Shown here one piece after another: positions 1 to 9,062 of a stretch of 64,000 nucleotides of DNA (the stretch's first letter is position 1; each line of letters opens with the position of its first letter). The position numbers and the translations under genes are program-made. Under the pieces are notes generated by a model. The model was given only the letters and a program-made list of their open reading frames with translations, had not been told where the DNA came from and searched no databases. The stretch comes from Azospirillum thiophilum (GTDB lineage Bacteria > Pseudomonadota > Alphaproteobacteria > Azospirillales > Azospirillaceae): positions 386,001 through 450,000 of the forward strand of contig NZ_CP012402.1 in NCBI RefSeq assembly GCF_001305595.1, given 5' to 3'.

Positions 1-197
1 TGCAGCGCGTGCGTCATCTGGCGGGTGTCGGTCTGGATGCGGTCGCTGATCTTGGCGATCTTGGTCAATTGTCGCATCAGCTTGAGATGGTCGGCGGCCA
101 GGGCGCGGAATTCCTCCATCAGGGGATGGGAGGCGTACTCCCCGTTCTCCGACAGGCGCGCGATCCAGTCCTTGAGCTTCTGTTCCTGAAGCATCAT
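1..197 (-). CDS. Signalling protein, N-terminal fragment (paralogue of the next gene)
   Basis: An open frame starts at an ATG at 197 and runs leftwards off the window, so only about 65 residues are visible. They align closely with the first 65 residues of the histidine kinase encoded next to it: both have an acidic helix, a conserved [LM]xEFxxLAxxH segment and a shared KIAKISDR stretch. This is a short helical dimerisation-type domain. In SiaABCD loci of pseudomonads the fourth gene is a diguanylate cyclase with a coiled-coil N-terminus, so the missing output domain could be GGDEF, a cyclase or another kinase; the window cannot decide. It reads in the same direction as the Sia-type genes and is probably the last gene of that operon. 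Confidence 0.7.
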   Translation of the reverse strand, partial: MMLQEQKLKDWIARLSENGEYASHPLMEEFRALAADHLKLMRQLTKIAKISDRIQTDTRQMTHAL

Positions 198-319
198 CCC
201 AACCGTCCCCCGCCGCAAGGCCCAGCGTCTGTTCAAACCCGCCGTCTTCGTCCCGTCCGTCGTCGCCTCTTCCGCCCGGTTCTCGTCCGTCCTCGTCTGG
301 TCCGTCTGCGTCTGGTCCG

Positions 320-1213
320 TCACGGTGACGGCCCCTTCGCCGGGGGGACGGCCGCCACACGGCGAACCGTGGGCAGGCGGACGGTGAAGGCCGACCCCCG
401 GCCGGGTTCGCTCGTCACCGCGATTCCGCCGCCGTGGGTGTCGACGATGGAACGGGCGAGGTGCAGCCCCAGCCCGGCCCCGGTCGTCCCGGCGGCGTTG
501 GATGCGCGGAAATACTTGTCGAACAGCCGCGCCGCGTCGGCCGCATTGACGCCGATTCCCTCGTCGGCCACCTGGATCGTGACCTGCCCGTCGCCGACGG
601 ACAGCTCGAGGCGGACCGCCCCTCCCTTGGGGGAGTATTTCACCGCGTTTTCGAGCAGGTTGGAAAAGACGACGGACAAAAGGTCGCGGTCGCCGGGGAT
701 CGGCACCGGCCGGTCGAAGCCCAGCAGCATGAAGCGGTGGCCGGGGGACGATGCGCCGACCTCCGCCGCCATCGCGGTCAGCAGCGCGGTGAGGTCGAAG
801 GACGATGGCCGCGCCGCCGCGGTGCCCAGCCGGTCGTCGGTCAGGCAGCGTTCTATCAGATGCGCCATCCGCTGGACGGCGTTGCGGATCTTGCCGAGCC
901 GTGACATGACCGAGACCGGCAGCTTCGGTTCCAGCTCCAGCATCTGCGAGGCGCTGTCGATGATCGCCAGCGGCGTGCGGAACTCGTGGCTGACCATCAG
1001 CACGAACTGGCGCTGCTGGCGGGCCATGTCCTTGGTTTCGGTCTGCAGGCGGTCGCTGATCTTGGCGATCTTGCGGAACTGGCGCAGCAGCTTGCCATGC
1101 CGCTCCGCCAGCTTCTCGAATTCGGCCAGCAGGGGGTTGCCGGCATTGGCCGGGTCATCGGCCAGCCGTTGAAGCCACTGAGAAAGCTCCTGTTCCTGCG
1201 AGCGCATCGTCAT
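320..1213 (-). CDS. Sensor histidine kinase without a membrane segment
   Basis: A 297-residue kinase. Residues 1-65 form a helical N-terminal domain shared with the partial gene downstream. HisKA follows, with the phospho-acceptor His76 in VSHEFRTP, then a HATPase_c domain from about 175 to 285 with an N box (NLLENAVKY), a G1 box (DEGIGV) and a glycine-rich G2 loop (TGAGLGLHLA). No transmembrane helix or signal peptide is present, so it should act in the cytoplasm. It lies 22 bp after the SiaC-like gene in the same direction, which suggests it takes input from, or feeds into, that partner switch. No response regulator is adjacent. Kinase identity is firm; its stimulus and target are unknown. 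Confidence 0.9.
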   Translation of the reverse strand: MTMRSQEQELSQWLQRLADDPANAGNPLLAEFEKLAERHGKLLRQFRKIAKISDRLQTETKDMARQQRQFVLMVSHEFRTPLAIIDSASQMLELEPKLPVSVMSRLGKIRNAVQRMAHLIERCLTDDRLGTAAARPSSFDLTALLTAMAAEVGASSPGHRFMLLGFDRPVPIPGDRDLLSVVFSNLLENAVKYSPKGGAVRLELSVGDGQVTIQVADEGIGVNAADAARLFDKYFRASNAAGTTGAGLGLHLARSIVDTHGGGIAVTSEPGRGSAFTVRLPTVRRVAAVPPAKGPSP

Positions 1214-1235
1214 CTCGGGTGCTCAGGGCGCCATG

Positions 1236-1610
1236 TCAATGCGCCAGGATTTCGAAGGGCAGGGACACGTCTTCCGCGAACTCCTCCGCCATGTCGAGCG
1301 CACGGTCGTTGTCGCTGTCATAGTGCCAGCGGACCGACACCGTCCGCCCCTGCTGGTGGGCGCCGTCCAGCATCTCCAGCACGTCGATCATGCATTTGAT
1401 GCTGCTGGTGTTGAGGTAACTGAGCCCGATGTCCAGCACCACCGCCGGCGCCGGTTCCTTCAGGTAATCCTCCAGCCAGACGAACACCGGCGCATAGAAG
1501 TCGAAGGAGTTCTCCGGGTAGGATTCCCCCTCGATGCGCAGAAGCCCGACCGCCGGATCGAAATCGATCAGGGGTGAGCAGGAGGTTGCCTCGATCCGAA
1601 AACTGTCCAT
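1236..1610 (-). CDS. siaC: SiaC-family (DUF1987) partner-switch protein
   Basis: A 124-residue protein of the SiaC/DUF1987 family, the anti-sigma-antagonist-like member of the SiaABC switch. The conserved LNTSS motif is present, and its threonine is residue 68, the same number as the Thr68 that SiaB phosphorylates and SiaA dephosphorylates in Pseudomonas aeruginosa. In that organism unphosphorylated SiaC binds and activates the diguanylate cyclase SiaD. Here the gene sits 20 bp after the siaB-like gene and before a histidine kinase, so the partner may differ. Family assignment is strong; the output is inferred from the neighbours. The gene symbol follows the family, not a tested function. Confidence 0.85.
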   Translation of the reverse strand: MDSFRIEATSCSPLIDFDPAVGLLRIEGESYPENSFDFYAPVFVWLEDYLKEPAPAVVLDIGLSYLNTSSIKCMIDVLEMLDGAHQQGRTVSVRWHYDSDNDRALDMAEEFAEDVSLPFEILAH

Positions 1611-1630
1611 TATGAGTGTTCCGTGATTTC

Positions 1631-2176
1631 TTATAGCTGGACTTCAAGGCTGAAGAAGAAATAGCGCTCGTCCACCGCGCGCAGGGAGTAGTCCAGCGGC
1701 CGGGTCGCCTTGCGCGCCATGTCGATCAATCCCAGCCCGGCGCCGCTGGCGCCCGCCTCGCGCGGCTTGCGCGACTGTTCCTTGTAGGCGGCCTTCAGCC
1801 CGGCCTTGTCGAGGCCGCGCAGCCTCTCCAGCATCGCCGACAGGCCCGGCACGTCGTCCGCCTCCACCAGGTTGCCGGAGCTGACGGCGTAATGGTCCCC
1901 GTCCTTGCCGATCACGACGATGCCGCTGTTGGCTGGGATCGGCCGGCCCAGCATGTCGCGCGACGCCGTGTAGTTGCGGACATTCTGCGCCTGTTCGACA
2001 TAGACGGAGAAGACGTCCATGATCGCCGACTTCTCGATCCGCTCATTTTCCAGATGATTGCGGACCGCCTTGCCCAGTTCCTCGATCACGCTGTGGCTGA
2101 AGGGGCCGCTGAAACAGATCAGCAGCTTCTGCCGCGACAGCAGCTCCTGCAGGTTGAAGAGTTCGTTGCCTTTCAT
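1631..2176 (-). CDS. siaB: SiaB-family protein kinase (DUF6272)
   Basis: A 181-residue protein of the SiaB family, a GHKL-like kinase that phosphorylates SiaC. The visible landmarks are an N-terminal MxLFxLQxLLSxxxLL-like segment, a central region with IVVIGKDGDHYAVSSGN, and a glycine-rich ASGAGLGLIDMAR loop near residues 145-158 that matches the ATP-lid G box of GHKL kinases. The ATG at 2176 lies 19 bp after the siaA-like stop codon; a longer upstream start would overlap the siaA-like gene. The order siaA, siaB, siaC in one direction matches the known module. Confidence 0.85.
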   Translation of the reverse strand: MKGNELFNLQELLSRQKLLICFSGPFSHSVIEELGKAVRNHLENERIEKSAIMDVFSVYVEQAQNVRNYTASRDMLGRPIPANSGIVVIGKDGDHYAVSSGNLVEADDVPGLSAMLERLRGLDKAGLKAAYKEQSRKPREAGASGAGLGLIDMARKATRPLDYSLRAVDERYFFFSLEVQL

Positions 2177-2195
2177 CGTGACTTGATGACCTGCC

Positions 2196-3908
2196 TTACG
2201 GGTGGATGGGGCGGAACGGGGATTCGGCACCGCCTGAATCCGTGGCGCATTCTGCGGCGGAAACCGTCGCAGAATGCGCCGGGGAGCGTGCCGGGGCAAC
2301 GGTGAAGCCGACCAGCGTGATGTCATCGCGTTGCGGGCGGTCGCCCTGGTGCTCCGCCAGCGCGGCGGCGAAGGCCGCCTTGCGGTCGGCCATCGGGACG
2401 GCGGCGTGCGCCAGCAGCATGGCGTTGAAGCGGCGGTTGCCGAAGCCGAAGCCGCGCGCGCCGCCGGCCTGGTCGAGGAATCCGTCGGTGGTCAGGTAGA
2501 AGCTGCGGCCGGGCGCAAGATCCACCCGGTGCGTGGTGAAGCGGTGGCCGATGTCCGACCGGCGGTAGCCCAGGCTCTGCGCGTCGCCCTTCACCTCGCC
2601 GACCGAACCGCTTCCGGCGGCGGTCTCGACGATGTGCAGGCCGATCCGGCCGCCGGCGAACAGCAGATCGCCGCGATCGGGCCGCACCAGGCACAGCCCG
2701 ATGTCCAGGCCGTTGTCGAAGCGCGGGTTGTCGCGTCCGCGGGCGAGCGCGGCGCGCACCATGCGGTTCAGCCGGCCCAGGATGGCGGCCGGATCGCTGT
2801 CCGGCGTTTCCGACAGCACATGGTCGAGGATGGCGGAGACCGTCATGGTCATGAAGGCGCCCGGCACCCCGTGGCCGGAGCAGTCGGCGACGCCGATCAG
2901 GAACCGCCCGTCGTCGAACTCGCGGAAGATGTGGAAATCGCCGCCCACCACGTCGCGCGGACGCCACAGCACGCACAGCCCGTCCAGCCGGCGCGCCATC
3001 GCCCGCTCGTCCGGCAGGATCGCCGATTGCAGCAGGCTGGCATACTGGATGCTGTCCATCACCTGCCGGTTGACGACGGCGAGCTGTTCATTGGAGTGGC
3101 GCAGCTCTTCCGTCCGCTCGGCGACGCGCTGTTCCAGCCGCTCGGTGTAGCCGTGGACGGTCTTGGCCATGTGATTGAAGGCGACGGTCAACTGGCCGAT
3201 CTCGTCGGCCCGGCGGTTGCGCAGGCGGACGCGGTAGTCGCCGGCGGCGATCTCCCCGGCCGACCGCGTCAGCCGCGCCAGCGGCGCCAGCACCAGCCGG
3301 TTCAGCAGGATGCTGATCATGCCGATGACCGACAGCAGAGAGAATAAGACCAGGCCGGCCATCGGCGCCAGTGCGGTCAGGGTCGCGCTCTCCGCCTCCT
3401 CCAGCGAATAGGTCAGCCGCAGCAGGCCGACCATCGTCCGTTCGCCGGTGCTGCCGGAAATGCCGATCTGCCGTTCGATCGTCGCCAGCTCCGCCCGCCC
3501 GGCCGGGCGCTCCACCGTCACCAGCGGTTCGCCATGCCCGCCGCGTCCGCCGGAGGCCGCCCACACCTTGACGCTGCGCACCGCCGGATCCTCGGCCATC
3601 AGGCCGCGGATCATCGCTTCGACCCCGCGGGTGTCGTATTCCCAGACCGCCTGTCCCATGGCCGACGCCTGGAGCGTGCCGACCAACGCGGCGCGGTGGG
3701 TCAGCGCCTCGCGCTGCTGGCGGCCGACCAGCACCGACGACACGCCCATCGCGATCATCCCGACCAGCAGGGTGCAACCGACGATCATCAGGATGACGCG
3801 GGTCAGCAGCGACGAACCGCCCGTGGGGACCGTGCTCTCTTCCGCGCCCTGGGGGCCGGAGCCGCGAAGCGTATAGGACTCGGTGTCGTCCCATCCCGTG
3901 ACGCTCAT
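2196..3908 (-). CDS. siaA: SiaA-like membrane PP2C/SpoIIE-type phosphatase with HAMP domain
   Basis: About 570 residues. Order: short cytoplasmic tail, membrane helix (about 35-60), periplasmic sensor region, second helix (about 190-212), HAMP linker, coiled coil, and a C-terminal PP2C/SpoIIE serine phosphatase domain with metal-binding landmarks GGDFH and GVADCSGHGVPGA. In the SiaABC system this enzyme dephosphorylates SiaC in response to a periplasmic signal. The start at 3908 was chosen because a perfect AGGAGG lies at 3915-3920, six bases upstream; starts at 3914 and 3962 are also in frame but have poorer sites. It is the first gene of a minus-strand operon. Confidence 0.85.
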   Translation of the reverse strand: MSVTGWDDTESYTLRGSGPQGAEESTVPTGGSSLLTRVILMIVGCTLLVGMIAMGVSSVLVGRQQREALTHRAALVGTLQASAMGQAVWEYDTRGVEAMIRGLMAEDPAVRSVKVWAASGGRGGHGEPLVTVERPAGRAELATIERQIGISGSTGERTMVGLLRLTYSLEEAESATLTALAPMAGLVLFSLLSVIGMISILLNRLVLAPLARLTRSAGEIAAGDYRVRLRNRRADEIGQLTVAFNHMAKTVHGYTERLEQRVAERTEELRHSNEQLAVVNRQVMDSIQYASLLQSAILPDERAMARRLDGLCVLWRPRDVVGGDFHIFREFDDGRFLIGVADCSGHGVPGAFMTMTVSAILDHVLSETPDSDPAAILGRLNRMVRAALARGRDNPRFDNGLDIGLCLVRPDRGDLLFAGGRIGLHIVETAAGSGSVGEVKGDAQSLGYRRSDIGHRFTTHRVDLAPGRSFYLTTDGFLDQAGGARGFGFGNRRFNAMLLAHAAVPMADRKAAFAAALAEHQGDRPQRDDITLVGFTVAPARSPAHSATVSAAECATDSGGAESPFRPIHP

Positions 3909-4345
3909 CCACATCCTCCTGATCCGTCCGGGCGGGGCCTGTCCGTCCGAAACAGTCTTCATGGCAGTCCCGGTCCGGTCTGCCGCCAACCCGCGCTCAT
4001 CAGTAAATCCACCCCTGGATGCGGCACGCCGACAGTCATCGAACCGGCCTCCGGGCATGATGCGTGTGGCGGATGGGACTATCCTTAACACGTTCGCCCT
4101 AACCAGTCGTGAAAGAACATGTGGCAACCGCGCTCTTCATTGCCCGGTGTCCGGCCGAATCGAAACGACTGGCCACTGCCGGCGACGAAGATCGGCGAAT
4201 TGCGACGAATTGTGACGATCGCCATGCCGAAATCCGGGAGCCGTTGCCGAACATGAGCTTTTCCGTGGAGCTTTTCGGTGGACTGCCGCGGCGTTTCGCG
4301 TGCTAGGCTCCGGCCCGTTCGCTTGCCGGCGGGGGAGGAAGGGGC
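3909..4345. other. Intergenic region between divergent genes
   Basis: This stretch of about 437 bp separates the leftward siaA-like gene from the rightward binding-protein gene and should hold both promoters. No convincing gene is seen; short frames here have coding bias unlike the neighbours. An imperfect 13-bp direct repeat, GAGCTTTTCCGTG then GAGCTTTTCGGTG, lies at 4255-4280, about 65 bp before the rightward gene. Confidence 0.5.
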
Positions 4346-5176
4346 ATGGCTTTCGGTGTTCGGGCATTCGCTGCCACGGGTGTCCCCGCGGCCGTCCTGA
4401 CCGCCGCATTCGTCCTCGCCCAGGTTCTTGCCCCGGCTCCGGCGTCGGCCCGTCCGGTGACGGTGCTGGCGCCGGAAGTGCCGCCGATGATGTCCGCCGA
4501 CGGGACCGGGCGCGAGGCCTCGATCATCGGCGAGACGCTGGCCGCCTGCGGACATCAGGTGCGCTTCAAGGTGGTGCCCTTCGGCCGCCATTGGAACGAA
4601 TTCCGCAACGGCGCCGCGGTCGATGCCGTCGCCACCATTCCTGCCGGCATGGCGATGCCGGGTGCGCGCAGCGTCCCCTACATCCTCTACCGGAACGGTG
4701 CATCGGTGTTGAAGTCCAGCGGGCTGGCGGTGCGCTCGCTGGCCGACCTCGCCGGCAAGCGCGTGATCGCCTTCGCCGGGGCGCCCGATGTGTTGCCGGG
4801 CCTGCGCGCGGCGATCCCCAGCTTCGAGGATTTCCGCGAGCGCGCCGACCAGATGGTGCATTCCAACCTGCTGTTCGCCGGCCGGGTGGACGCCGTGCTG
4901 GCCGACGGCCTGATCTTTGCCGAATACAACCGCCAACTGCAGGAAAAGGCCAGGTTGGCCGGCGGCCTGCCGTTCGACCCGTCCCAGCCGGTGGCGTTCA
5001 CCGCGATCTTCCCGCCGACGCCCTATGCCATGGTCTTCCGCGACGAGTCGCTGCGCGACGGCTTCGACCGCTGCTTCGCCGGCCTCAAGGCGCAGGGCCG
5101 GGTCGACGCCATCGACCGCGCCGCGGTGGCGCGTTACGCGGAAACCGTCGGCGACCGCTACCTGTCGCCCAGGTGA
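4346..5176 (+). CDS. Periplasmic solute-binding protein (SBP family 3-like)
   Basis: A 276-residue exported protein. A signal peptide of about 33 residues ends near APASARP; the mature part resembles amino-acid binding proteins (SBP_bac_3), with the two-lobe pattern VTVLAPEVPPM, a central LADLAGKRV hinge motif and a closing RVDAIDRAAVARYAE segment. A GGAGG site precedes the ATG. No ABC permease or ATPase genes are adjacent. It is followed after 119 bp by a response regulator in the same direction, so it may work as a sensory binding protein and not in uptake. The ligand cannot be told from sequence. Confidence 0.75.
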   Translation: MAFGVRAFAATGVPAAVLTAAFVLAQVLAPAPASARPVTVLAPEVPPMMSADGTGREASIIGETLAACGHQVRFKVVPFGRHWNEFRNGAAVDAVATIPAGMAMPGARSVPYILYRNGASVLKSSGLAVRSLADLAGKRVIAFAGAPDVLPGLRAAIPSFEDFRERADQMVHSNLLFAGRVDAVLADGLIFAEYNRQLQEKARLAGGLPFDPSQPVAFTAIFPPTPYAMVFRDESLRDGFDRCFAGLKAQGRVDAIDRAAVARYAETVGDRYLSPR

Positions 5177-5295
5177 GGGACGGGAACGGAGATCGCGCAG
5201 GCCCGGTTGGATCGGATCGGGCGGATTGGCTTTGCGTAAGCCGTTCAGACGGTTAATATAACCTCATACGAATGTGGATGGGGGCGTGAGGCGTC

Positions 5296-6048
5296 GTGGC
5301 CCGGATCATTGTGGTCGAAGACGAAACCGACCTGCGCGACGATCTCGTCGAATATCTGGATCGCTGCGGGTTCGAGGTGCAGGGCGCGTCGCGCGGGGCG
5401 GAGCTGGACCGGCTGCTGGACGCCGGCCCGGCCGACGTGATCGTGCTCGACGTGAATTTGCCCGACGAGGACGGCTTCTCGGTCGCCCGGCGCATCCGCG
5501 CCACCTCGCATGCGGCGATCGTCATGCTGACCGCGCGGTCCGGCCTGATCGACCGCGTGATCGGGCTGGAGCTGGGCGCCGACGTCTATCTGGTCAAGCC
5601 GGTCGATTTCCGTGAGGTCGAGGCGCAGATCAAGGCGCTGATGCGCCGGATGCAGAAGGGCGGCACCGTCGCGCCGGCCCAGCCGGAGCCGCCGCCCGCC
5701 CCGGTCCCCGGCGAGGCGCGCAAGGCGTGGGTGTTCGACGATGTCGAATGGCGTATCCAGCCTCCGACCGGTGCCCCGGTGCCGCTGACCGCGACCGAGT
5801 ACAAGTTCCTGTCCCTGCTGGTCACCGTCCCCGGCGAGCCGGTGAGCCGGCAGGACATCTCCATCGCGCTGACCGGGCGCGACTGGGATCCCTACAGCCG
5901 CTCCATCGATTCGCTGGTCCGCCGCCTGCGCATCAAGGTGGAGGAGCGCAGCGGCTGCCCCCTGCCGGTGCAGGCGGTGCACGGCGTCGGCTATGCCTTC
6001 GTCGGCCCGGTGGTCGGCAGCGCGGCGGAGGAGGGCACCGGCGGATAG
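5296..6048 (+). CDS. OmpR/PhoB-family response regulator
   Basis: A 250-residue two-domain regulator starting at GTG. The receiver domain (1-120) has the acidic pair in VVEDE, the phospho-acceptor aspartate in VIVLDVNLP, the conserved threonine in MLTAR and the lysine in LVKPVDF. A proline-rich linker (about 125-142) leads to a winged-helix Trans_reg_C domain (about 145-240) with TATEYKFLSLL and the recognition-helix region SIDSLVRRLRIKVE. No histidine kinase is next to it, so its partner must lie elsewhere or be shared. The upstream binding-protein gene may supply the signal, which is inference from position. Confidence 0.9.
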   Translation: MARIIVVEDETDLRDDLVEYLDRCGFEVQGASRGAELDRLLDAGPADVIVLDVNLPDEDGFSVARRIRATSHAAIVMLTARSGLIDRVIGLELGADVYLVKPVDFREVEAQIKALMRRMQKGGTVAPAQPEPPPAPVPGEARKAWVFDDVEWRIQPPTGAPVPLTATEYKFLSLLVTVPGEPVSRQDISIALTGRDWDPYSRSIDSLVRRLRIKVEERSGCPLPVQAVHGVGYAFVGPVVGSAAEEGTGG

Positions 6049-6120
6049 CGGTCTCGACTCTCGACTCCCGGCCCGCCTTCGGCGATGGTAGCGCCCGCAA
6101 GGAAGGGACGAGAGACGACC

Positions 6121-9054
6121 ATGACCGCCAGCGACGCCGGAACCACCGCCGCCACCGAAACCACCGCCGTTGGGGCCGCCGCCCCGACCGGCGACGGCAG
6201 CGGCCTGTATCTGGTCGACGGCTCCGGCTTCATCTTCCGCGCCTTCCACGCGCTGCCGATGCTGACCCGGCCGGACGGCACGCCGGTCAATGCGGTGCTC
6301 GGCTTCTCCAACATGCTGCTGAAACTGCTGGCCGACATCAAGGCGGAGGCGGTCGCCGTCGTCTTCGACAGCAAGCGGCTGAATTTCCGCAACGAATTCT
6401 ATCCCGACTACAAGGCCCACCGCCCCGAGCCGCCGGAGGAGCTGAAGCCGCAGTTCGCGCTGATCCGCGAGGCGACCGAGGCCTTCTGCCTGCCCTGCCT
6501 GGAGCTGGAGGGCTATGAGGCCGACGACCTGATCGCCACCTATGCCCGTCTGGCACAGGAGGCCGGCCGCGAAGTCACCATCGTCTCGTCCGACAAGGAC
6601 CTGATGCAGCTGGTTCGTCCCGGCGTCGGCATGTTCGACCCGATGAAGAACAAGACCATCGGCCCCGACGAGGTGTTCGAGAAGTTCGGCGTCGCCCCGG
6701 ACAAGGTGGTCGACGTCCAGGCGCTGGCCGGCGACAGCGTCGACAATGTGCCGGGCGTCCCCGGCATCGGCGTGAAGACCGCGGCCCAGCTGATCACCGA
6801 ATATGGCGACCTGGAGTCGCTGCTGGCCAATGCCGGCAAGATCAAGCAGCCGGCCCGCCGCCAGAAGCTGATCGACTTCGCCGACCAGGCGCGGGTATCG
6901 CGCCGTCTGGTCCTGCTCGACGACAACGCCCCGCCGCCCAAGCCGCTGGACGAGCTGCGCGTCCGCGAGCCGGACCATCAGAAGCTGATCGATTTCCTGC
7001 GGGCGCAGGGCTTCCGCAGCATCGTGACCCGCGTCGAGATGGAGATGCAGAAGGACGGCCGCCTCGCCGACGGCGCCACCTTCCCGGCTGCTGCCCCCTC
7101 TGCCTCCTCTGCCGCCGCCGCGACGCCCGCCGCCGCCGATGCGGCCGTCCCGCCGTCCGCCGCCGCCGGGCCGGAGGAGCGCCCCGCCCGCCGGACGGTT
7201 CTGACCGTGCCGGAGGTGCGCTACGAGCTGGTGCAGGATGCAGACGCCCTGCGCGCCTGGGTCGACCGCGCCCGCGAGACCGGGGTGCTGGCGGTGGATA
7301 CCGAGACCGACAGCCTGACCCCGGCGACCGCGACGCTGGTCGGCGTGTCGCTGTCGACCGCGCCCGGTCTGGCCTGCTACATCCCGCTCGCCCATGTCGC
7401 GCCGGGCACCGTCGCCGGCCAGCTCGATTTCGACGCCCCGCCGCCGCCGGTGCAGATCCCGACATCCGAGGCGATGGCGATCCTCAAGGACGTGCTGGAG
7501 GATCCGTCGGTCCTGAAGATCGGCCACAATTTCAAGTTCGACCATCAGCTGTTCGCCCGCAACGGCATCCGGGTGGCGCCGGTCGACGACAGCATGCTGA
7601 TCTCCTACGTGCTGGAGGGCGGCGCCCACGGCCACGGCATGGACGAGCTGGCCGAGCTGCATCTCGCCTACACGCCGATCCCCTTCAAGGAGGTCTGCGG
7701 CACCGGCAAGGCCCAGATCACCTTCGACCGGGTGCCGCTGGACAAGGCGCTGGCCTATGCCGCCGAGGATGCCGACGTCACGCTGCGGCTGTGGACCCTG
7801 CTGAAGCCGCGTCTGGTCGACGAGCGTCTGGTCACCGTCTATGAGACGCTCGACCGCCCGCTGATCCCGGTGGTCGCCGACATGGAGCGGGCCGGCGTGC
7901 ACATCGACCGGCAGGCGCTGGCCGGGCTGTCGCAGGATCTGTCGGTCCGCCTCGCCGAGATCGAGAAGGACGTCCACGCGCTGGCCGGCCAGAGCTTCAA
8001 CATCGGCTCGCCCAAGCAGCTGGGCGAGATCCTGTTCGACGGCCTGAAGCTCGGCACCGGCAAGAAGGGCAAGACCGGCGCCTATTCCACCGACAGCAGC
8101 GTGCTGGAGGAGTTGGCGGAGCAGGGCCACACCATCGCCCAGCGCGTTCTCGACTGGCGCCAGCTCGCCAAGCTGAAGAGCACCTACACCGACGCGCTGC
8201 AGGAGAAGATCTCGCCGGTGACGGGGCGGGTCCACACCGCCTTCGCGCTGGCGGCGACCAACACCGGGCGGCTGTCCTCGACCGATCCCAACCTGCAGAA
8301 CATCCCGGTGCGGACGGAGGAGGGCAAGAAGATCCGCCGCGCCTTCATCGCGTCCCCCGGCCACAAGCTGCTGAGCGTCGATTATTCGCAGATCGAGCTG
8401 CGTCTGGTGGCGGAGATGGCGAACATCCAGGCATTGAAGGACGCCTTCCGCGACGGGCTGGACATTCACGCCGCCACCGCGGCCCAGGTGTTCGGGATTC
8501 CGCTGGAGCAGATGACGCCGGACATCCGCCGCAAGGCCAAGGCGATCAATTTCGGTATCATCTACGGCATTTCCGGCTTCGGCCTGAGCCGCCAGCTCGG
8601 CATCGCGCCGGGGGAGGCCAACGCCTTCATCAAGGCCTATCTGGAGCGCTTCCACGAGCTGAAGGTGTGGATGGAGTCGATCAAGACGTTCGCCCGCCAG
8701 CACGGCCATGTGGTGACTCTGTTCGGCCGCCGCTGCTACATGCCCGGCATCCAGGACAAGAACGCCGCCCGCCGCGCCTTCGCCGAGCGCCAGGCGATCA
8801 ACGCCCCGATCCAGGGCACCGCGGCCGACATCATGAAGCGGGCGATGAACCGCATGCCCGCCGCGCTGGCCGCCGCCGGCAGCAGCGCGCGGATGCTGCT
8901 GCAGGTGCATGACGAACTGCTGTTCGAGGTGCCGGAAGCCGAGGCCGAGGACACCGCGCGGATCGTCCGCGGGGTGATGGAGGGCGCGGCACAGCTGGGC
9001 GTGCCGCTGGTGGCGGAGGCGGGGATTGGGGACAACTGGGAGGAAGCGCACTGA
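6121..9054 (+). CDS. polA: DNA polymerase I
   Basis: A 977-residue polymerase I with all three domains. The 5'-3' exonuclease (about 20-330) carries LVDGSGFIFRAFHA and EGYEADDLIATYA. The 3'-5' exonuclease is active-looking, with DTETDSL and HNFKFDHQLF. The family A polymerase domain has the metal-binding DYSQIELR, the O-helix region RRKAKAINFGIIYG, and VHDELLFEV near the end. It repairs gaps and removes Okazaki primers. The ATG at 6121 was chosen because the upstream candidate at 6085 adds residues that do not fit the family. The stop lies only 8 bp from the stop of the convergent AT-rich ATPase gene. Confidence 0.97.
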   Translation: MTASDAGTTAATETTAVGAAAPTGDGSGLYLVDGSGFIFRAFHALPMLTRPDGTPVNAVLGFSNMLLKLLADIKAEAVAVVFDSKRLNFRNEFYPDYKAHRPEPPEELKPQFALIREATEAFCLPCLELEGYEADDLIATYARLAQEAGREVTIVSSDKDLMQLVRPGVGMFDPMKNKTIGPDEVFEKFGVAPDKVVDVQALAGDSVDNVPGVPGIGVKTAAQLITEYGDLESLLANAGKIKQPARRQKLIDFADQARVSRRLVLLDDNAPPPKPLDELRVREPDHQKLIDFLRAQGFRSIVTRVEMEMQKDGRLADGATFPAAAPSASSAAAATPAAADAAVPPSAAAGPEERPARRTVLTVPEVRYELVQDADALRAWVDRARETGVLAVDTETDSLTPATATLVGVSLSTAPGLACYIPLAHVAPGTVAGQLDFDAPPPPVQIPTSEAMAILKDVLEDPSVLKIGHNFKFDHQLFARNGIRVAPVDDSMLISYVLEGGAHGHGMDELAELHLAYTPIPFKEVCGTGKAQITFDRVPLDKALAYAAEDADVTLRLWTLLKPRLVDERLVTVYETLDRPLIPVVADMERAGVHIDRQALAGLSQDLSVRLAEIEKDVHALAGQSFNIGSPKQLGEILFDGLKLGTGKKGKTGAYSTDSSVLEELAEQGHTIAQRVLDWRQLAKLKSTYTDALQEKISPVTGRVHTAFALAATNTGRLSSTDPNLQNIPVRTEEGKKIRRAFIASPGHKLLSVDYSQIELRLVAEMANIQALKDAFRDGLDIHAATAAQVFGIPLEQMTPDIRRKAKAINFGIIYGISGFGLSRQLGIAPGEANAFIKAYLERFHELKVWMESIKTFARQHGHVVTLFGRRCYMPGIQDKNAARRAFAERQAINAPIQGTAADIMKRAMNRMPAALAAAGSSARMLLQVHDELLFEVPEAEAEDTARIVRGVMEGAAQLGVPLVAEAGIGDNWEEAH

Positions 9055-9062
9055 GGAATATT

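Noticed and set aside
4085..4936. 283-codon leftward frame across the binding-protein gene start
   Set aside because: Antisense to a gene with a clear signal peptide and domain; biased composition.
5245..9051. 1268-codon leftward frame antisense to polA
   Set aside because: Its product is compositionally biased (His, Gln, Arg, Asp, Gly rich) as expected for the complement of a high-GC gene; polA on the other strand has full domain evidence.
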